Counted from the first letter of the stretch, positions 1 through 10,517 are shown. The stretch: 64,000 bases of DNA from Paenibacillus gorillae (GCF_000513275.1 NZ_CBVJ010000021.1:1-64000); one strand, 5' to 3'. The notes: generated by a model from the sequence alone, not told the origin. Program-made: numbers and translations.

Positions 1-1
1 C

Positions 2-1999
2 GGTCCAGCTCGCAGCTTCGACTCTCGTCCGGCGCAGCCGGCTTCACGTTCTGGTGCAGGCGACTCCAACCGTAACGGCAAGCCTGGCTTGAATAAGTCG
101 AAATCAGGCGGTCCAAACAGCAACAACGGTCAAAGACGATTCGACGACGGCAAGCCGGGCGGATTCAGAGGCGGCAACAACCGCGGCGGCAAAGGACGCA
201 ATAATCGTAACCAGCCACAGCAGGAGCGTCGCGAAAAAATCGACAATACGCCTAAAAAAATCATTGTACGCGGTACGATGACGGTAGGCGAATTGGCAAA
301 ACTGCTTCATAAAGATGCTTCGGAAGTTATTAAAAAGCTGATTACCCTTGGTGTAATGGCAACGATCAACCAAGAGCTCGAAATGGAGGCTATCTTGCTG
401 CTCTCCTCGGAGTACGGCGTAGAGGTTGAAGTGAAAATCCCGGTTGAAGAGGATTCCTTTGAGACTGTGGAAGAGAGCGACGAGGATGAAGATTTGGTGG
501 CTCGTCCGCCGGTCGTTACGATCATGGGTCACGTTGACCACGGTAAAACGACGCTGCTCGATGCGATCCGTCAAACGAATGTAACAGGTGGCGAAGCAGG
601 CGGTATTACGCAGCATATCGGCGCTTATCAAGTAGAAATCAACCAAAAGAAAATTACGTTCCTCGATACACCGGGTCACGAAGCGTTTACGCTCATGCGT
701 GCACGCGGTGCGCAGGTTACTGATATTACGATTATTGTCGTAGCAGCGGATGACGGCGTTATGCCGCAAACGGTGGAAGCAGTCAACCATGCGAAAGCTG
801 CTGGCGTGCCAATCATTGTTGCTGTCAACAAAATCGATAAGCCGGATGCCGATCCGGACAAAATCAAGCAAGCTCTGACCGAGTATGAGCTCGTCCCGGA
901 AGAGTGGGGCGGAGATACAATCTTCGTTAACGTTTCCGCGAAACAGCGCATCGGTCTTGAAGACTTGCTGGAGATGATCCTTCTCGTATCGGAAGTGAAC
1001 GACTATAAAGCGAACCCGGACAAACGCGCACGCGGTACTGTGCTTGAAGCCGAGCTGGACAAAGGCAAAGGCCCTGTAGCTCGTATTCTCGTTCAGCACG
1101 GCACGCTCAAAATCGGCGATGCATTCGTTGCCGGCAATTGCTTCGGCCGCGTTCGTGCGATGGTCAATGATAAAGGCCGCAGACTGAAGGAAGTTGGCCC
1201 TTCTACACCAGTAGAAATTACTGGTCTTACAGAAGTGCCGCAAGCCGGCGATCCGTTTATGGTATTCGAGGATGAGCGCAAAGCGAGAGCAATCTCCGAG
1301 CGCCGTTCCATCAAGCAGCGTCAATCCGAGCTGGGTGCGAATACTCGCGTAACACTGGATGATCTGTATAAACACATCAAAGAAGGCGAAATTAAAGACC
1401 TGAACGTTATTATTAAATCTGACGTTCAAGGCTCTGCGGAAGCACTCAAAGGCTCCCTCGCCAAAATCGATATTGAAGGCGTACGCGTTAAAATCATTCA
1501 CAGCGGCGTCGGCGCGATCAACGAGTCCGATATCAACCTGGCTTCGGCATCCAACGCTATCGTTGTCGGCTTTAACGTTCGTCCAGAGCCGCAGGCTGAT
1601 CTGGCCGCGCAGCAAGAGAAAGTCGATGTTCGTATGCACCGCGTCATCTATAACGTGATCGAGGAAATCGAACAGGCGATGAAAGGGATGCTTGATCCGA
1701 TCTTCAAGGAAGTCGTTATTGGTCAAGCGGAAGTCCGCAACGTCTTCAAGGTTAGCAAAGTTGGGGCAATTGCAGGCTGTATGATTACATCGGGCAAAGT
1801 AACCCGTTCCGCTGAAGCGCGTATCGTACGCGAAGGCATCGTTATTTTCGAAGGTAAAGTCGATACGCTGAAACGCTTCAAGGATGACGTCAAGGAAGTT
1901 GCGCAAGGCTATGAGTGCGGTATTACGCTGGAGCGGTTTAACGACTTCAAAGAAGGGGACATTATTGAAGCCTTCGTGATGGAATCGGTAGAGAGGTGA
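2..1999 (+). CDS. infB: Translation initiation factor IF-2 (5' end outside window)
   Basis: GTPase that brings initiator fMet-tRNA to the 30S subunit and promotes subunit joining. The frame is open from base 2, so the start lies upstream; 665 residues are visible. The first part is a basic Gly/Asn/Arg-rich low-complexity linker typical of the IF-2 N-terminal region. It is followed by the IF2-N module ([18 protein letters not shown]) and the G domain with GHVDHGKTT (G1), DTPGHEAF (G3) and NKID (G4), then domains II to IV. It ends 7 bases before rbfA, in the usual nusA-infB-rbfA order. A TTG at 89 could be mistaken for a start, but the coding frame clearly continues upstream of it. Confidence 0.98.
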   Translation, partial: GPARSFDSRPAQPASRSGAGDSNRNGKPGLNKSKSGGPNSNNGQRRFDDGKPGGFRGGNNRGGKGRNNRNQPQQERREKIDNTPKKIIVRGTMTVGELAKLLHKDASEVIKKLITLGVMATINQELEMEAILLLSSEYGVEVEVKIPVEEDSFETVEESDEDEDLVARPPVVTIMGHVDHGKTTLLDAIRQTNVTGGEAGGITQHIGAYQVEINQKKITFLDTPGHEAFTLMRARGAQVTDITIIVVAADDGVMPQTVEAVNHAKAAGVPIIVAVNKIDKPDADPDKIKQALTEYELVPEEWGGDTIFVNVSAKQRIGLEDLLEMILLVSEVNDYKANPDKRARGTVLEAELDKGKGPVARILVQHGTLKIGDAFVAGNCFGRVRAMVNDKGRRLKEVGPSTPVEITGLTEVPQAGDPFMVFEDERKARAISERRSIKQRQSELGANTRVTLDDLYKHIKEGEIKDLNVIIKSDVQGSAEALKGSLAKIDIEGVRVKIIHSGVGAINESDINLASASNAIVVGFNVRPEPQADLAAQQEKVDVRMHRVIYNVIEEIEQAMKGMLDPIFKEVVIGQAEVRNVFKVSKVGAIAGCMITSGKVTRSAEARIVREGIVIFEGKVDTLKRFKDDVKEVAQGYECGITLERFNDFKEGDIIEAFVMESVER

Positions 2000-2006
2000 T
2001 TAATCG

Positions 2007-2360
2007 ATGGCTAAAATACGTGTCGGCCGAGTAGGCGAACAGATTAAGAAAGAACTGAGCCAAATTATTCAAACCGAACTGAAGGATCCGCGAATCGGCT
2101 TCATCACCGTAACTGGTGTAGAAGCGACTGGCGATCTGTCCCAAGCGCGCGTTTACTTAAGCGTGCTTGGCAGCGAGGAGCAGAAGGAAGAGACGCTTAA
2201 AGCGCTTGGACGGGCAAACGGATTTATCCGTACGGAGCTCGGCAAGCGGATGCGTCTGCGCCATACGCCGGAGATTTTGTTCAAGTTCGATAGTTCGATT
2301 GAATACGGCAGCCGGATTGAAGGGCTGCTCGAGGAAATCAACCGTGGGAATAAATCGTGA
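2007..2360 (+). CDS. rbfA: 30S ribosome-binding factor RbfA
   Basis: Small KH-fold assembly factor that binds immature 30S subunits and helps 16S rRNA 5'-end maturation and cold adaptation. It has 117 residues, the normal family length. The family-typical region near residues 25-45 ([20 protein letters not shown]) is present. The start ATG follows a GAGGTGA ribosome site. The stop overlaps the GTG start of nrnA (GTGA), which indicates translational coupling in the infB operon. Confidence 0.97.
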   Translation: MAKIRVGRVGEQIKKELSQIIQTELKDPRIGFITVTGVEATGDLSQARVYLSVLGSEEQKEETLKALGRANGFIRTELGKRMRLRHTPEILFKFDSSIEYGSRIEGLLEEINRGNKS

Positions 2361-3346
2361 TGATGACTGCGGAATATACGCGGCAGCTTGATGCTGCCCT
2401 AGCTTTTATGAACGAGGGGGACGACTTTTTAGTCGTCTCCCATGTTCAGCCTGACGGGGATGCGATTAGTTCGACAGCAGTTGTTGGCTGGCTGCTAGGC
2501 AAGCTGGGCAAATCTTTCGTATTAATGAATGAAGGAGAGTCTCCTTCACGCTTAAACTATCTTGTGCATTATGAAGCTATTATTAATTATCGCAAGTCGC
2601 AGCCCGCTGCGGCTTATAAGCATATTATTACGGTAGACTGCGCTGACTATCAAAGAATCGGCGAGGTGTCGGACTTGTTTGCGGAGGGTGCCGGGCTGCT
2701 TAATATCGACCATCATCCAACCAATAATGGTTTCGGTACGGTTAATATTATTCGGTCTGATGCAGCAGCTACCGTTGAGATTTTATATGATCTTATTGAA
2801 AGAGCCGGCTTTGACTTTGACAAGGAGTGCGCAACAGCAATCTATACCGGTCTCTTGACCGATACGGGCGGCTTCCGCTACTCGAATACAAGCTCCAAAG
2901 TAATGGGGATCGCTTCACGTATGCTGGAGCAAGGCATCAGCGGTCATCAGCTGGCAGATCATTTGCTTGAAAAAATGACGATGCCGAAGCTGAAGCTGCT
3001 TCAACGCAGTCTCAGCAGGCTTACTTTCAGTGAAGATCAGCAGATTGGCTGGCTCTATGTCGCCAAAGACGATATGAAGGAAACCGGAGCCGTATCTGAG
3101 GATTTCGAGGGTATCGTCAATTATGCTTTGAATATTGACGGTGTTGAAGTCGGGATTTTGTTCAAGGAAACGGAAGACGGCCATGTGAAAGCAAGCCTTC
3201 GCTCTTCGGGCAAAGCAGACGTGGCGGCTATCGCTCAAACCTTCGGCGGCGGCGGTCATGTTCGTGCTGCCGGATGCCGGCTCAGCGGATCGCTTCCGGA
3301 TGCTATTGCGTCTTTGGTTGAAGCAGTTAGAAAGGCGTTGAATTAA
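2357..3346 (+). CDS. nrnA: Bifunctional oligoribonuclease / pAp phosphatase NrnA (DHH family)
   Basis: DHH-DHHA1 phosphoesterase that degrades nano-RNAs to mononucleotides and hydrolyses 3'-phosphoadenosine 5'-phosphate. About 329 residues. Metal-binding motifs are visible: [11 protein letters not shown] near residue 30, VDCAD near 95, the DHH signature NIDHHPTN near 117, and the C-terminal DHHA1 loop [10 protein letters not shown] near 298. The GTG at 2357 overlaps the rbfA stop; ATG codons at 2360 and 2363 are equally possible starts. It is followed 2 bases later by truB. Confidence 0.95.
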   Translation: MMMTAEYTRQLDAALAFMNEGDDFLVVSHVQPDGDAISSTAVVGWLLGKLGKSFVLMNEGESPSRLNYLVHYEAIINYRKSQPAAAYKHIITVDCADYQRIGEVSDLFAEGAGLLNIDHHPTNNGFGTVNIIRSDAAATVEILYDLIERAGFDFDKECATAIYTGLLTDTGGFRYSNTSSKVMGIASRMLEQGISGHQLADHLLEKMTMPKLKLLQRSLSRLTFSEDQQIGWLYVAKDDMKETGAVSEDFEGIVNYALNIDGVEVGILFKETEDGHVKASLRSSGKADVAAIAQTFGGGGHVRAAGCRLSGSLPDAIASLVEAVRKALN

Positions 3347-3348
3347 CG

Positions 3349-4251
3349 ATGGATGGTATTATCGCGATCTGGAAGCCTGCGGGTTGGACTTCGCATGATG
3401 TGGTGGCGAAGGTTCGCCGGCTGACCAAGATGAAGCGGATCGGCCATGCGGGAACATTGGATCCCATGGTAACAGGAGTGCTTCCTCTCTGTCTGGGCCG
3501 CTCCACACGTATGGTTGAATACTTGCAAGAACGTCCGAAGGCCTATGAGGCTGTCATACAGCTTGGTATTTCGACGGATACGGAAGATATGACCGGCAAC
3601 GTAGTGGAAGAGCGCAGCGGCATTGTCGTGACGGAAGAACAAGTTATTCGGGTTCTGAGGGGCTTCGTCGGCGAGATTGAGCAAATCCCGCCGATGTTCT
3701 CCGCCGTTAAGGTCGACGGCAAGCGTCTCTATGAGCTGGCCCGGGAAGGCAAGACGGTGGAACGGAAAGCAAGAAAAGCAACGATCCACCAAATTGAGCT
3801 GCAAAGCCTCGATTTATCCTCTGACAAGCCGACATTTTCCTTCTCGGTCGTCTGTTCGAAGGGCACGTACATCCGGACATTATGCGTCGATATTGGACGT
3901 GAACTGGGTGTTCCGGCGGCAATGGCGCAGTTGACGCGCACGATGTCTGGCGGAATTACGAAGGAACAATGCTTAACACTGGAGCAGGTAGAAGAGCTTC
4001 AGATGGCCGGAGAGCTAGAATCCCGATTGTTATCGGCAGAGACGGCAATCTCGCATTTGGAGCTTGTTGAGGCATCAGCAGCAGTTGCTGATATGGCACT
4101 CAAAGGGCAAAAAATTCCGCTGCGATTGCTGGCCGAGCGTCCTGGCGGAGATCGGTTGATCCGCCTCTACGGTGATGACAACCGGTTTATCGGTATTTTT
4201 GAATGGGATGCCGGCTCGGAAATTTTGAAACCGGTCAAAGTATTTTCATAG
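3349..4251 (+). CDS. truB: tRNA pseudouridine(55) synthase TruB
   Basis: Makes pseudouridine-55 in the T-loop of tRNAs. 300 residues. The N-terminal KPAGWTSHDVVAKVR and the catalytic loop GHAGTLDPMVTG, with the nucleophilic Asp in GTLDP near residue 39, are intact, and the GTYIRTL motif lies in the core. A C-terminal PUA-like extension is present. The start ATG lies 2 bases after nrnA, so translation is probably coupled. Standard member of the infB-rbfA-nrnA-truB-ribF run. Confidence 0.97.
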   Translation: MDGIIAIWKPAGWTSHDVVAKVRRLTKMKRIGHAGTLDPMVTGVLPLCLGRSTRMVEYLQERPKAYEAVIQLGISTDTEDMTGNVVEERSGIVVTEEQVIRVLRGFVGEIEQIPPMFSAVKVDGKRLYELAREGKTVERKARKATIHQIELQSLDLSSDKPTFSFSVVCSKGTYIRTLCVDIGRELGVPAAMAQLTRTMSGGITKEQCLTLEQVEELQMAGELESRLLSAETAISHLELVEASAAVADMALKGQKIPLRLLAERPGGDRLIRLYGDDNRFIGIFEWDAGSEILKPVKVFS

Positions 4252-4312
4252 CATCACAATCACATCGGCTCGCATAAGCGAAAGTCTGAACAGAAATGCA
4301 GGTGTATCCAAG

Positions 4313-5260
4313 TTGGAAATGATTTCATTCAAGTATCCGTTAACGGAAATTCCGGAGACGCTCCGGGATCATTCGCTTTCGATCGCGATCGGCCATTTCG
4401 ACGGTGTGCATCGCGGGCATCAGAACGTCATTAAACAGGCAGTAGCGCTCGCTAAAGGCAAGGGCTTACTGTCCGCTGTTATGACGTTTAGCCCGCATCC
4501 CAAAGAAGTGCTGGGTCAAGGCGACCGTTATTTCAATAGTCTTACGCCGTTTGAGACCAAAGCTTCCTTGTTCAAGGAGCTTGGTGTAGACCTTGTCTTC
4601 GTTATGGAATTCGATAAAACGTTTGCGGCCATTTCACCGCAGCAATTTGTCGATGAGGTGCTCCGGCCGCTGAGAGCGCGTCAAATTGTCGTTGGCTTTG
4701 ACTTTATGTTTGGCTTCAAGGGTCAAGGCAATGCCGAAATGATGCGCAGCTTGGGTGCGCCGGACATTGATGTCGAAATTATAGAGCCGCTGTTCGAGAA
4801 CGGCATCAAGGTGAGCAGTACTTATGTACGCGAGGCGCTAGAGCAGGGCGGCATCGAATTGGCTGCCAACTTGCTCAGCCGTCCTTATGAGATTAAAGGC
4901 GTAGTTGTTCATGGAGACGGGCGCGGCCGGACGATTGGTTTTCCAACGGCCAACCTTGAAGTTTCAGACCGTTATGTGGCTCCGCGTCTTGGCGTCTTTG
5001 CCGTTTCAGGTGAAGTAGCCGGAAAGCCGTTCTATGGCGTTCTGAACCATGGCATGAAGCCAACCTTCAATAAAGAAGAGATCCGGCCGGTTATGGAAGT
5101 GCATCTTTTCGACTTTAACCAGGACATTTATGGAGAAGCGATAACAGTCCGGTTCCATGATTTTATCCGGACGGAGCAAAAATTCGGTTCCGTACAAGAG
5201 CTGATCACGCAAATTGGTCTGGATTCGGATAAAGTCAAACAATTGTTCAATCTCGGTTAA
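4313..5260 (+). CDS. ribF: Bifunctional riboflavin kinase / FAD synthetase RibF
   Basis: Converts riboflavin to FMN and then FAD. 315 residues. The N-terminal nucleotidyltransferase domain carries GHFDGVHRGHQ (HxGH-type motif) near residues 26-36 and STYVREAL near 165. The C-terminal flavokinase domain has GDGRGRTIGFPTANL near 199. The assigned start is TTG 4313, placed by the upstream GCAGGTG; ATG 4319 is an alternative two codons in. The 61-base gap from truB holds no obvious gene or terminator, and no FMN riboswitch is visible. Confidence 0.95.
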   Translation: MEMISFKYPLTEIPETLRDHSLSIAIGHFDGVHRGHQNVIKQAVALAKGKGLLSAVMTFSPHPKEVLGQGDRYFNSLTPFETKASLFKELGVDLVFVMEFDKTFAAISPQQFVDEVLRPLRARQIVVGFDFMFGFKGQGNAEMMRSLGAPDIDVEIIEPLFENGIKVSSTYVREALEQGGIELAANLLSRPYEIKGVVVHGDGRGRTIGFPTANLEVSDRYVAPRLGVFAVSGEVAGKPFYGVLNHGMKPTFNKEEIRPVMEVHLFDFNQDIYGEAITVRFHDFIRTEQKFGSVQELITQIGLDSDKVKQLFNLG

Positions 5261-5270
5261 GGCTGCGGCA

Positions 5271-5299
5271 TTTACTTGCCTATGCCATTGTGTTATACT
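5271..5299 (+). promoter_or_regulatory. rpsO promoter (sigma-A, extended -10)
   Basis: TTTACT (-35), 17 bases, TATACT (-10), with an upstream TG giving an extended -10 (TGTTATACT). It lies just after ribF and about 120 bases before rpsO, so rpsO has its own transcript with a long leader. Confidence 0.65.
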
Positions 5300-5305
5300 G
5301 AGTAA

Positions 5306-5413
5306 CGTTGCGGACCGGCCCATTTATGGACGAACGTAATGAGAACCTTAGCTTGGATGTCCGCTCTCACCGGCGGTACCTGGGCTAACGGCGATTATTT
5401 TAATTTTTCAAGG
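5306..5413 (+). promoter_or_regulatory. rpsO leader, candidate S15 autoregulatory RNA
   Basis: About 110 transcribed bases between the promoter and the rpsO ribosome site. An outer helix can form between TTAGCTT (about 5348-5354) and GGGCTAA (about 5382-5388), enclosing an inner stem with CCGC/GCGG arms. Long structured leaders through which S15 represses its own mRNA are known in Bacillales. That this one binds S15 is inference from position and foldability. Confidence 0.5.
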
Positions 5414-5425
5414 AGGTGAACGAGG

Positions 5426-5695
5426 ATGGCAATTACACAAGAGCGTAAACAAGAACTGATCGAAACGCACAAAACACATGCGAGCGATACAGGGTCACCA
5501 GAGGTTCAAGTCGCTATCCTGACTGAAAACATCGTGAACTTGACTCAACACTTGCGGGAGCACAAGAAAGATCACCACTCCCGTCGTGGTTTGCTCAAGA
5601 TGGTAGGTCAACGCCGTAAGCTGTTGGCATACCTGAAAAACAAAGATGTTAGACGTTATAGCGCATTGATCGAAAAACTCGGCCTTCGCCGCTAG
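5426..5695 (+). CDS. rpsO: 30S ribosomal protein S15
   Basis: Primary 16S rRNA-binding protein of the 30S platform. 89 residues, exactly the usual length. The conserved [16 protein letters not shown] and [19 protein letters not shown] segments are intact. The start ATG follows a strong AAGGAGGTGA. It has its own promoter and a terminator immediately downstream, ahead of pnp, an order shared widely among bacteria. Confidence 0.99.
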   Translation: MAITQERKQELIETHKTHASDTGSPEVQVAILTENIVNLTQHLREHKKDHHSRRGLLKMVGQRRKLLAYLKNKDVRRYSALIEKLGLRR

Positions 5696-5708
5696 AATCT
5701 GTTTCATG

Positions 5709-5771
5709 AAAAGCAACCTGGCTGTTTTGCCGTCCGGGCTTCCCGGAGCCGGCATTAGCGGGTTGCTTTTT
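5709..5771 (+). terminator. rpsO terminator
   Basis: Arms AAAAGCAACC (5709-5718) and GGTTGCTTTTT (5761-5771), with an inner GC-rich hairpin (TCCGGG/CCCGGA) and a closing U tract. Confidence 0.8.
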
Positions 5772-5862
5772 GTAATATCAAAAGGTACAGCAGGATATGC
5801 CAACGCTGTTGGCGAATGGTATCAATGCCAACTGTTACATTACAAACTAGGAGGGATTACAT

Positions 5863-7959
5863 TTGCAACAAGTCGAAATGTTGTTGGGCGGCAGAAAGCT
5901 TGTCCTTGAGACAGGCCGTCTCGCCAAGCAAGCAAATGCCGCTGTAACCGTACGTTACGGGGACACCGTTATTTTGTGTACGGTTACGGCTTCAACGGGA
6001 CCAAAGGATTTGGATTTCTTCCCGCTGACAGTCAACTATGAAGAGCGTATGTACGCAGTCGGTAAAATTCCCGGCGGCTTCATTAAACGCGAAGGACGTC
6101 CAAGTGAAAAAGCGATTCTGTCGAGCCGATTGACTGACCGCCCGATTCGTCCGTTGTTCCCTGAAGGCTTCCGCAACGATGTGCAAATCGCGAACATCGT
6201 CATGAGCGTGGATCAGGATTGCCCACCTGAAATTGCGGCAATGATTGGTACATCTGCAGCACTTGCTATCTCTGACGTTCCATTTGACGGTCCGATCGGC
6301 GGCGTAAGCGTTGGCCGTGTCAATGGCGAATTCGTTATTAATCCGACTGTCGAGCAAGGGCAGCAGACGGATATTTTCGTCGTTGTCGCAGGTACGAAAG
6401 ATGCGATCATGATGGTAGAAGCGGAAGGCAATGAAGTCGGTGAAGACGTTATGCTCGAAGCAATCATGTTCGGCCATGACGAAATCAAAAAAATCGTTGC
6501 GTCGATTGAAGAGCTCGTTGCAACTGCTGGCAAGCCTAAGATGGAAGTGAAGCTTCATGCTGTAGATGCTTCCGTTAACGAAGCGGTTCGCGCTTATGCA
6601 TCCGAACGCCTTGTAGAAGCGATTCGCATCGAGGAGAAGCATGCCCGCCAGGAAGCAATTGACGCAGTCAACAGCGACACTGTTGCTCACTTCGAAGAAG
6701 TGTATGCAGAAACGCCTGAGCTTATCGGTGATGTAAAAGAAGTGCTGTACGACATCGTTAAAGAAGAAGTTCGCCGCTTGATTACACATGACAAAGTACG
6801 TCCCGATGGACGCGGCCTTGCCGAAATTCGTCCGATCGAATGCGACGTCGCTTTGTTGCCGCGTACACATGGCTCCGGCTTATTCACACGCGGTCAGACA
6901 CAAGCACTGAGCATCTGTACACTCGGCGCGCTTGGCGACGTTCAAATTTTGGATGGCGTCAGCCCTGAAGAAACGAAACGCTTCATGCATCATTACAACT
7001 TCCCGCCATTCAGCGTCGGCGAAGCAAGACCGCTCCGTCCTCCAGGCCGCCGCGAGATTGGCCACGGTGCACTCGGCGAACGCGCATTGTCGAAGGTTAT
7101 TCCTTCTGAAGCTGAATTCCCATATGCCATCCGTCTCGTTTCCGAGGTTTTGGAATCAAACGGTTCGACTTCCCAAGCAAGCATTTGCGCAAGTACGCTT
7201 GCGATGATGGATGCGGGCGTTCCGATTAAAGCTCCAGTAGCGGGTATTGCAATGGGCTTGATCAAGGACGGCGAACATTTCTCCATCTTGTCCGACATTC
7301 AAGGGATGGAAGATCATCTCGGCGATATGGACTTTAAAGTTGCAGGTACGGCGCAAGGCGTAACAGCCATTCAAATGGATATTAAAATCAACGGTATCGA
7401 CCGTGCGATTTTGTCCCAGGCGCTGGAGCAAGCACGCGAGGGCCGGATGCATATTTTGGGCAAAATGAACGAAGTAATGTCCGAGTCGCGTAAAAACCTG
7501 TCCCAGTACGCTCCGAAAATTTTGACGCTCCGTATTCACCCGGACAAAATCCGTGATGTTATCGGCTCTGGCGGCAAAATTATCAACAAAATCATTGAGG
7601 AAACCGGCGTGAAAATCGATATCGAGCAAGACGGCATGGTATACATCGCTTCTTCCAACGAAGAGATGAACCAACGTGCGAAAGCGATTATCGAAGGTAT
7701 CGTTAAAGAGGTTGTAATCGGTGAAGTGTATCTCGGAACCGTTAAACGCATTGAGAAATTCGGCGCATTCGTTGAAATTTTGCCGAACAAAGACGGTCTT
7801 GTCCACATTTCCCAGCTTGCTAACGAACGTGTAGCTAAAGTTGAAGACGTTGTGGCGATCGGCGACCAAATTACGGTTAAAGTAACCGAGATCGACCAGC
7901 AGGGCCGGATCAACCTGTCCCGTAAAGCCGTTCTTACACCTGAAGTACCAGCGCAGTAA
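5863..7959 (+). CDS. pnp: Polyribonucleotide nucleotidyltransferase (PNPase)
   Basis: Phosphorolytic 3'-5' exoribonuclease and part of the RNA degradation machinery. 698 residues, the standard length. Two RNase PH domains (about 1-220 and 310-540) flank an alpha-helical linker. The second, catalytic PH core includes [10 protein letters not shown]-type and [10 protein letters not shown] motifs. A KH domain ([18 protein letters not shown]) and an S1 domain follow. The start is TTG 5863, chosen by AGGAGGG 7-8 bases upstream and by the family N-terminus ([17 protein letters not shown]). Confidence 0.98.
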   Translation: MQQVEMLLGGRKLVLETGRLAKQANAAVTVRYGDTVILCTVTASTGPKDLDFFPLTVNYEERMYAVGKIPGGFIKREGRPSEKAILSSRLTDRPIRPLFPEGFRNDVQIANIVMSVDQDCPPEIAAMIGTSAALAISDVPFDGPIGGVSVGRVNGEFVINPTVEQGQQTDIFVVVAGTKDAIMMVEAEGNEVGEDVMLEAIMFGHDEIKKIVASIEELVATAGKPKMEVKLHAVDASVNEAVRAYASERLVEAIRIEEKHARQEAIDAVNSDTVAHFEEVYAETPELIGDVKEVLYDIVKEEVRRLITHDKVRPDGRGLAEIRPIECDVALLPRTHGSGLFTRGQTQALSICTLGALGDVQILDGVSPEETKRFMHHYNFPPFSVGEARPLRPPGRREIGHGALGERALSKVIPSEAEFPYAIRLVSEVLESNGSTSQASICASTLAMMDAGVPIKAPVAGIAMGLIKDGEHFSILSDIQGMEDHLGDMDFKVAGTAQGVTAIQMDIKINGIDRAILSQALEQAREGRMHILGKMNEVMSESRKNLSQYAPKILTLRIHPDKIRDVIGSGGKIINKIIEETGVKIDIEQDGMVYIASSNEEMNQRAKAIIEGIVKEVVIGEVYLGTVKRIEKFGAFVEILPNKDGLVHISQLANERVAKVEDVVAIGDQITVKVTEIDQQGRINLSRKAVLTPEVPAQ

Positions 7960-7994
7960 GTCCAGCTTCTGCGCTTTCTATATGGTTTGAATGC

Positions 7995-8030
7995 AAAGAG
8001 TCAGAGTGAATCTGTCTCTTTTGTTTTTTT
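7995..8030 (+). terminator. pnp terminator
   Basis: Imperfect hairpin AAAGAG-T-CAGA / TCTG-T-CTCTTT followed by a run of seven T at 8024-8030. Confidence 0.65.
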
Positions 8031-8051
8031 ATGGGACTTGGCCCTCGACTT

Positions 8052-8080
8052 GCATAATCTCGTCCATTTCTTCATACATT
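8052..8080 (+). promoter_or_regulatory. Candidate sigma-E promoter for the deacetylase
   Basis: GCATAAT at 8052-8058, 14 bases, CATACATT at 8073-8080. This matches the mother-cell sigma-E consensus (KMATATT, N13-15, CATACANT) at all but one position. It lies about 75 bases before the chosen start codon. Confidence 0.6.
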
Positions 8081-8154
8081 TTGAGCAAGCGTCTTGCTGC
8101 ATGGACTGGAATAGGGCAAAGATGCTAACCGATGATGAAGGTGGAGCTAAACCT

Positions 8155-9159
8155 ATGAACGTGCGTATGAAAATCGGTTGGATAGGCGTGTGCATGGCGG
8201 CGTTTATTGCAGCCTTTAGCTTGAATCTCGGCGGTATTGGTGATTATGTAGCAGCTGTTAAAGCAAGCGGTGCGGCAAAGGCTGTCGTAAAACCGTTATT
8301 CAGTGAGCAGGAGTTGAGCGAGCTGAAGCAGACGATTGCTAGTGAAGCGGAAAAACAACGTATTGCGCCTGTAAACGCAAGAATCGATCGGGTATGGAAA
8401 GCAATTCCCGGTTATAACGGCGTGGATGTGGATGTTGACAAAAGCTATGAAAAAACAGTGGCAGCAGGGGCATTGACTCCCATTCAATTTGTATATAAGG
8501 AAGTTAATCCGGAAATTTCGCTGCGGGACTTGGGCAGATATCCGATTTTCAGAGGCAATCCTGAGAAGAAAATGATCGCTTTTATGATCAATGTCGCATG
8601 GGGCAATGAATATATTCAACCGATTCTCGATACGCTGGAGAAGGAACAGGTGAAGGCGACCTTCTTCTTGGACGGTTCCTGGTTGAAGAAATATCCTGAC
8701 GTAGCCAAGCAAATTCAAGCGAAGGGCCATGAGATGTCCAACCATGCTTATTCGCATCCGAATATGAGTGAGCTCGGCAGGCAGGCCGCTTATACGCAAA
8801 TTTCGAGAACAGAAGAGCTGTTGAAATCGACGCTGTCGGTTGAAAACAAATGGTTCGCTCCCCCTTCAGGCGACTATAATCAGACGACCATCCAAGTTGC
8901 AGCAGAGCAAGGGCTTATGACGGTGCTATGGACGATTGATACGGTAGATTGGAAGAAGCCTCCTCCTGATACAATTATGCGCCGTATTTCGTCCAAGTTG
9001 GAGCCGGGTGCTCTCATTCTTATGCATCCGACAGCCTCTTCCAGAGATGCGCTGCCCGGCATGATCCGTGATGCGAAGCAGAAGGGCTACGCTATCGGTA
9101 CGGTAAGCGAACTGCTGTCGACACAACGCGTTCCTTCTGTTGTTGAGCCGGAGTCATAA
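8155..9159 (+). CDS. Polysaccharide deacetylase family protein (YlxY-like), possibly inactive
   Basis: NodB-fold protein, 334 residues from ATG 8155, which is placed by AAGGTGGAG 7-9 bases upstream; an in-frame TTG further upstream is rejected. N-terminal membrane anchor or signal (IGWIGVCMAAFIAAFSLNLGG). The NodB domain spans about 130-320, with ATFFLDGSWL, GHEMSNHAYSHPNMSEL (the metal H-x4-H pair) and ALILMHPT. The first motif, normally TFDDGP with the catalytic Asp, reads INVAWGNE here, so normal deacetylation is doubtful. Position between pnp and an M16 peptidase matches B. subtilis ylxY. A sigma-E-like promoter suggests mother-cell sporulation expression. Confidence 0.85.
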   Translation: MNVRMKIGWIGVCMAAFIAAFSLNLGGIGDYVAAVKASGAAKAVVKPLFSEQELSELKQTIASEAEKQRIAPVNARIDRVWKAIPGYNGVDVDVDKSYEKTVAAGALTPIQFVYKEVNPEISLRDLGRYPIFRGNPEKKMIAFMINVAWGNEYIQPILDTLEKEQVKATFFLDGSWLKKYPDVAKQIQAKGHEMSNHAYSHPNMSELGRQAAYTQISRTEELLKSTLSVENKWFAPPSGDYNQTTIQVAAEQGLMTVLWTIDTVDWKKPPPDTIMRRISSKLEPGALILMHPTASSRDALPGMIRDAKQKGYAIGTVSELLSTQRVPSVVEPES

Positions 9160-9251
9160 TTTTGATAAACTGATTGGAAGCAAGAGCTTAAGGTAAGCGG
9201 AAAGCTCGTGCCTATCACAGAACTACATTCAGCTTGCTAAGGAGGACCATT

Positions 9252-10517
9252 GTGAATAAATATACGCTCAGCAACGGACTTAGAGTCGTTGTGGAATATA
9301 TACCTACGTTTCGGTCGGTCGCATTCGGTATATGGGTCAAAACAGGTTCAAGGAATGAGACGCCGGACAATAACGGTATTTCTCATTTTGTTGAACATAT
9401 GCTTTTCAAAGGCACCAACAAACGTTCGGCAAAAGATATTGCAGATTTATTTGATGGAATCGGCGGTAATGTCAACGCGTTTACTTCGAAGGAGTACACT
9501 TGCTATTTCGCCAAAGTGCTGGATCAGCATTTGCCGATAGCGGTCGATGCTTTGGCTGATATGTTCTTCGAATCGCGGCTTGACGCAGAGGAACTGGCTA
9601 AAGAGAAAAACGTTATTTTGGAAGAAATCTCGATGTATGAGGATACACCGGATGATAAGGTGCATGACGAGGCTTCCCGCGCTGCATATGGCGATCATCC
9701 GCTTGCATATTCCATTCTTGGGTTAGAAGAGCGTTTGACCGCGATGAATTCCGATTCGCTGCGGGATTATATGAACGATACATATACGATTGAAAATACG
9801 GTAATCAGCGTTGCGGGCAACGTAGAGGAGAAGGCGCTGCTGGCGCTGCTGGAGAGCCAGTTTGGCCGCTTCAGCGCTAGAGGAAGTTCAGATCCTGTAC
9901 AAGCGCCGGGCTTTCATGGTGATTATATTTTCTTTAAGAAGAAAACAGAGCAGAACCACATCTGCCTCTCATTCCCGGGCTGTTCGATAAGCGATCCGCA
10001 GCTGTATGCGATGATTTTACTTAATAACGCGCTAGGCGGAGGGATGAGCTCCCGCTTGTTCCAAGAAATCCGGGAGAAGCGCGGCTTGGCTTATTCCGTC
10101 TATTCCTACCATACGTCCTATGCGGATACTGGTCTGTTCACGATCTATGCCGGAACGGCGCCTAAGCAGACGAAGGAAGTGCTGGATCTGACGATGGAGC
10201 AGCTTGAGGAGCTTGCGGTGAAAGGGCTTGGCGAGGATGAACTGCACCGCGGGAAAGAGCAGTTGAAAGGCAGCCTGATCTTAAGTCTGGAAAGCACTAG
10301 CAGCAGGATGAACCGGCTCGGGAAAAACGAGCTTATGCTGGGGCGTCATTATACGCTTGACGAATTGCTGAAACGAATCGATAATGTGACGATGGACGAC
10401 GTGCGCGAAGTGACGAAACGGATGCTTTCCGTGCCGTTCGCAGTCGCAATGGTCGGCTCGAACGATAAAGCAGCGGCACAATTGGGGAGGAATCGTTTTG
10501 TTTCAGGTACTATTTAA
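9252..10517 (+). CDS. M16 family zinc metallopeptidase (MlpA/YmxG-like)
   Basis: Insulinase-family peptidase resembling mitochondrial processing peptidase beta. 421 residues from GTG 9252, which sits 6 bases after AAGGAGGA; the open frame runs slightly further upstream. Zinc motif HFVEHMLFKGT near residue 44 and the downstream glutamate region NVILEEISMYEDTPDD near 120 are present, so it should be catalytic. The C-terminal M16 domain follows. The end overlaps dut by 20 bases. Likely cytoplasmic; substrate unknown. Confidence 0.9.
   Translation: MNKYTLSNGLRVVVEYIPTFRSVAFGIWVKTGSRNETPDNNGISHFVEHMLFKGTNKRSAKDIADLFDGIGGNVNAFTSKEYTCYFAKVLDQHLPIAVDALADMFFESRLDAEELAKEKNVILEEISMYEDTPDDKVHDEASRAAYGDHPLAYSILGLEERLTAMNSDSLRDYMNDTYTIENTVISVAGNVEEKALLALLESQFGRFSARGSSDPVQAPGFHGDYIFFKKKTEQNHICLSFPGCSISDPQLYAMILLNNALGGGMSSRLFQEIREKRGLAYSVYSYHTSYADTGLFTIYAGTAPKQTKEVLDLTMEQLEELAVKGLGEDELHRGKEQLKGSLILSLESTSSRMNRLGKNELMLGRHYTLDELLKRIDNVTMDDVREVTKRMLSVPFAVAMVGSNDKAAAQLGRNRFVSGTI

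Noticed and set aside
104-1906. 600-codon open frame antisense to infB
   Set aside because: It is the complement of a strongly conserved IF-2 coding frame; residue composition (His/Phe/Asn-rich) is that of a shadow frame, with no motif and no ribosome site.
5992-6870. 292-codon open frame antisense to pnp
   Set aside because: Shadow of the conserved PNPase frame, no recognisable domain.
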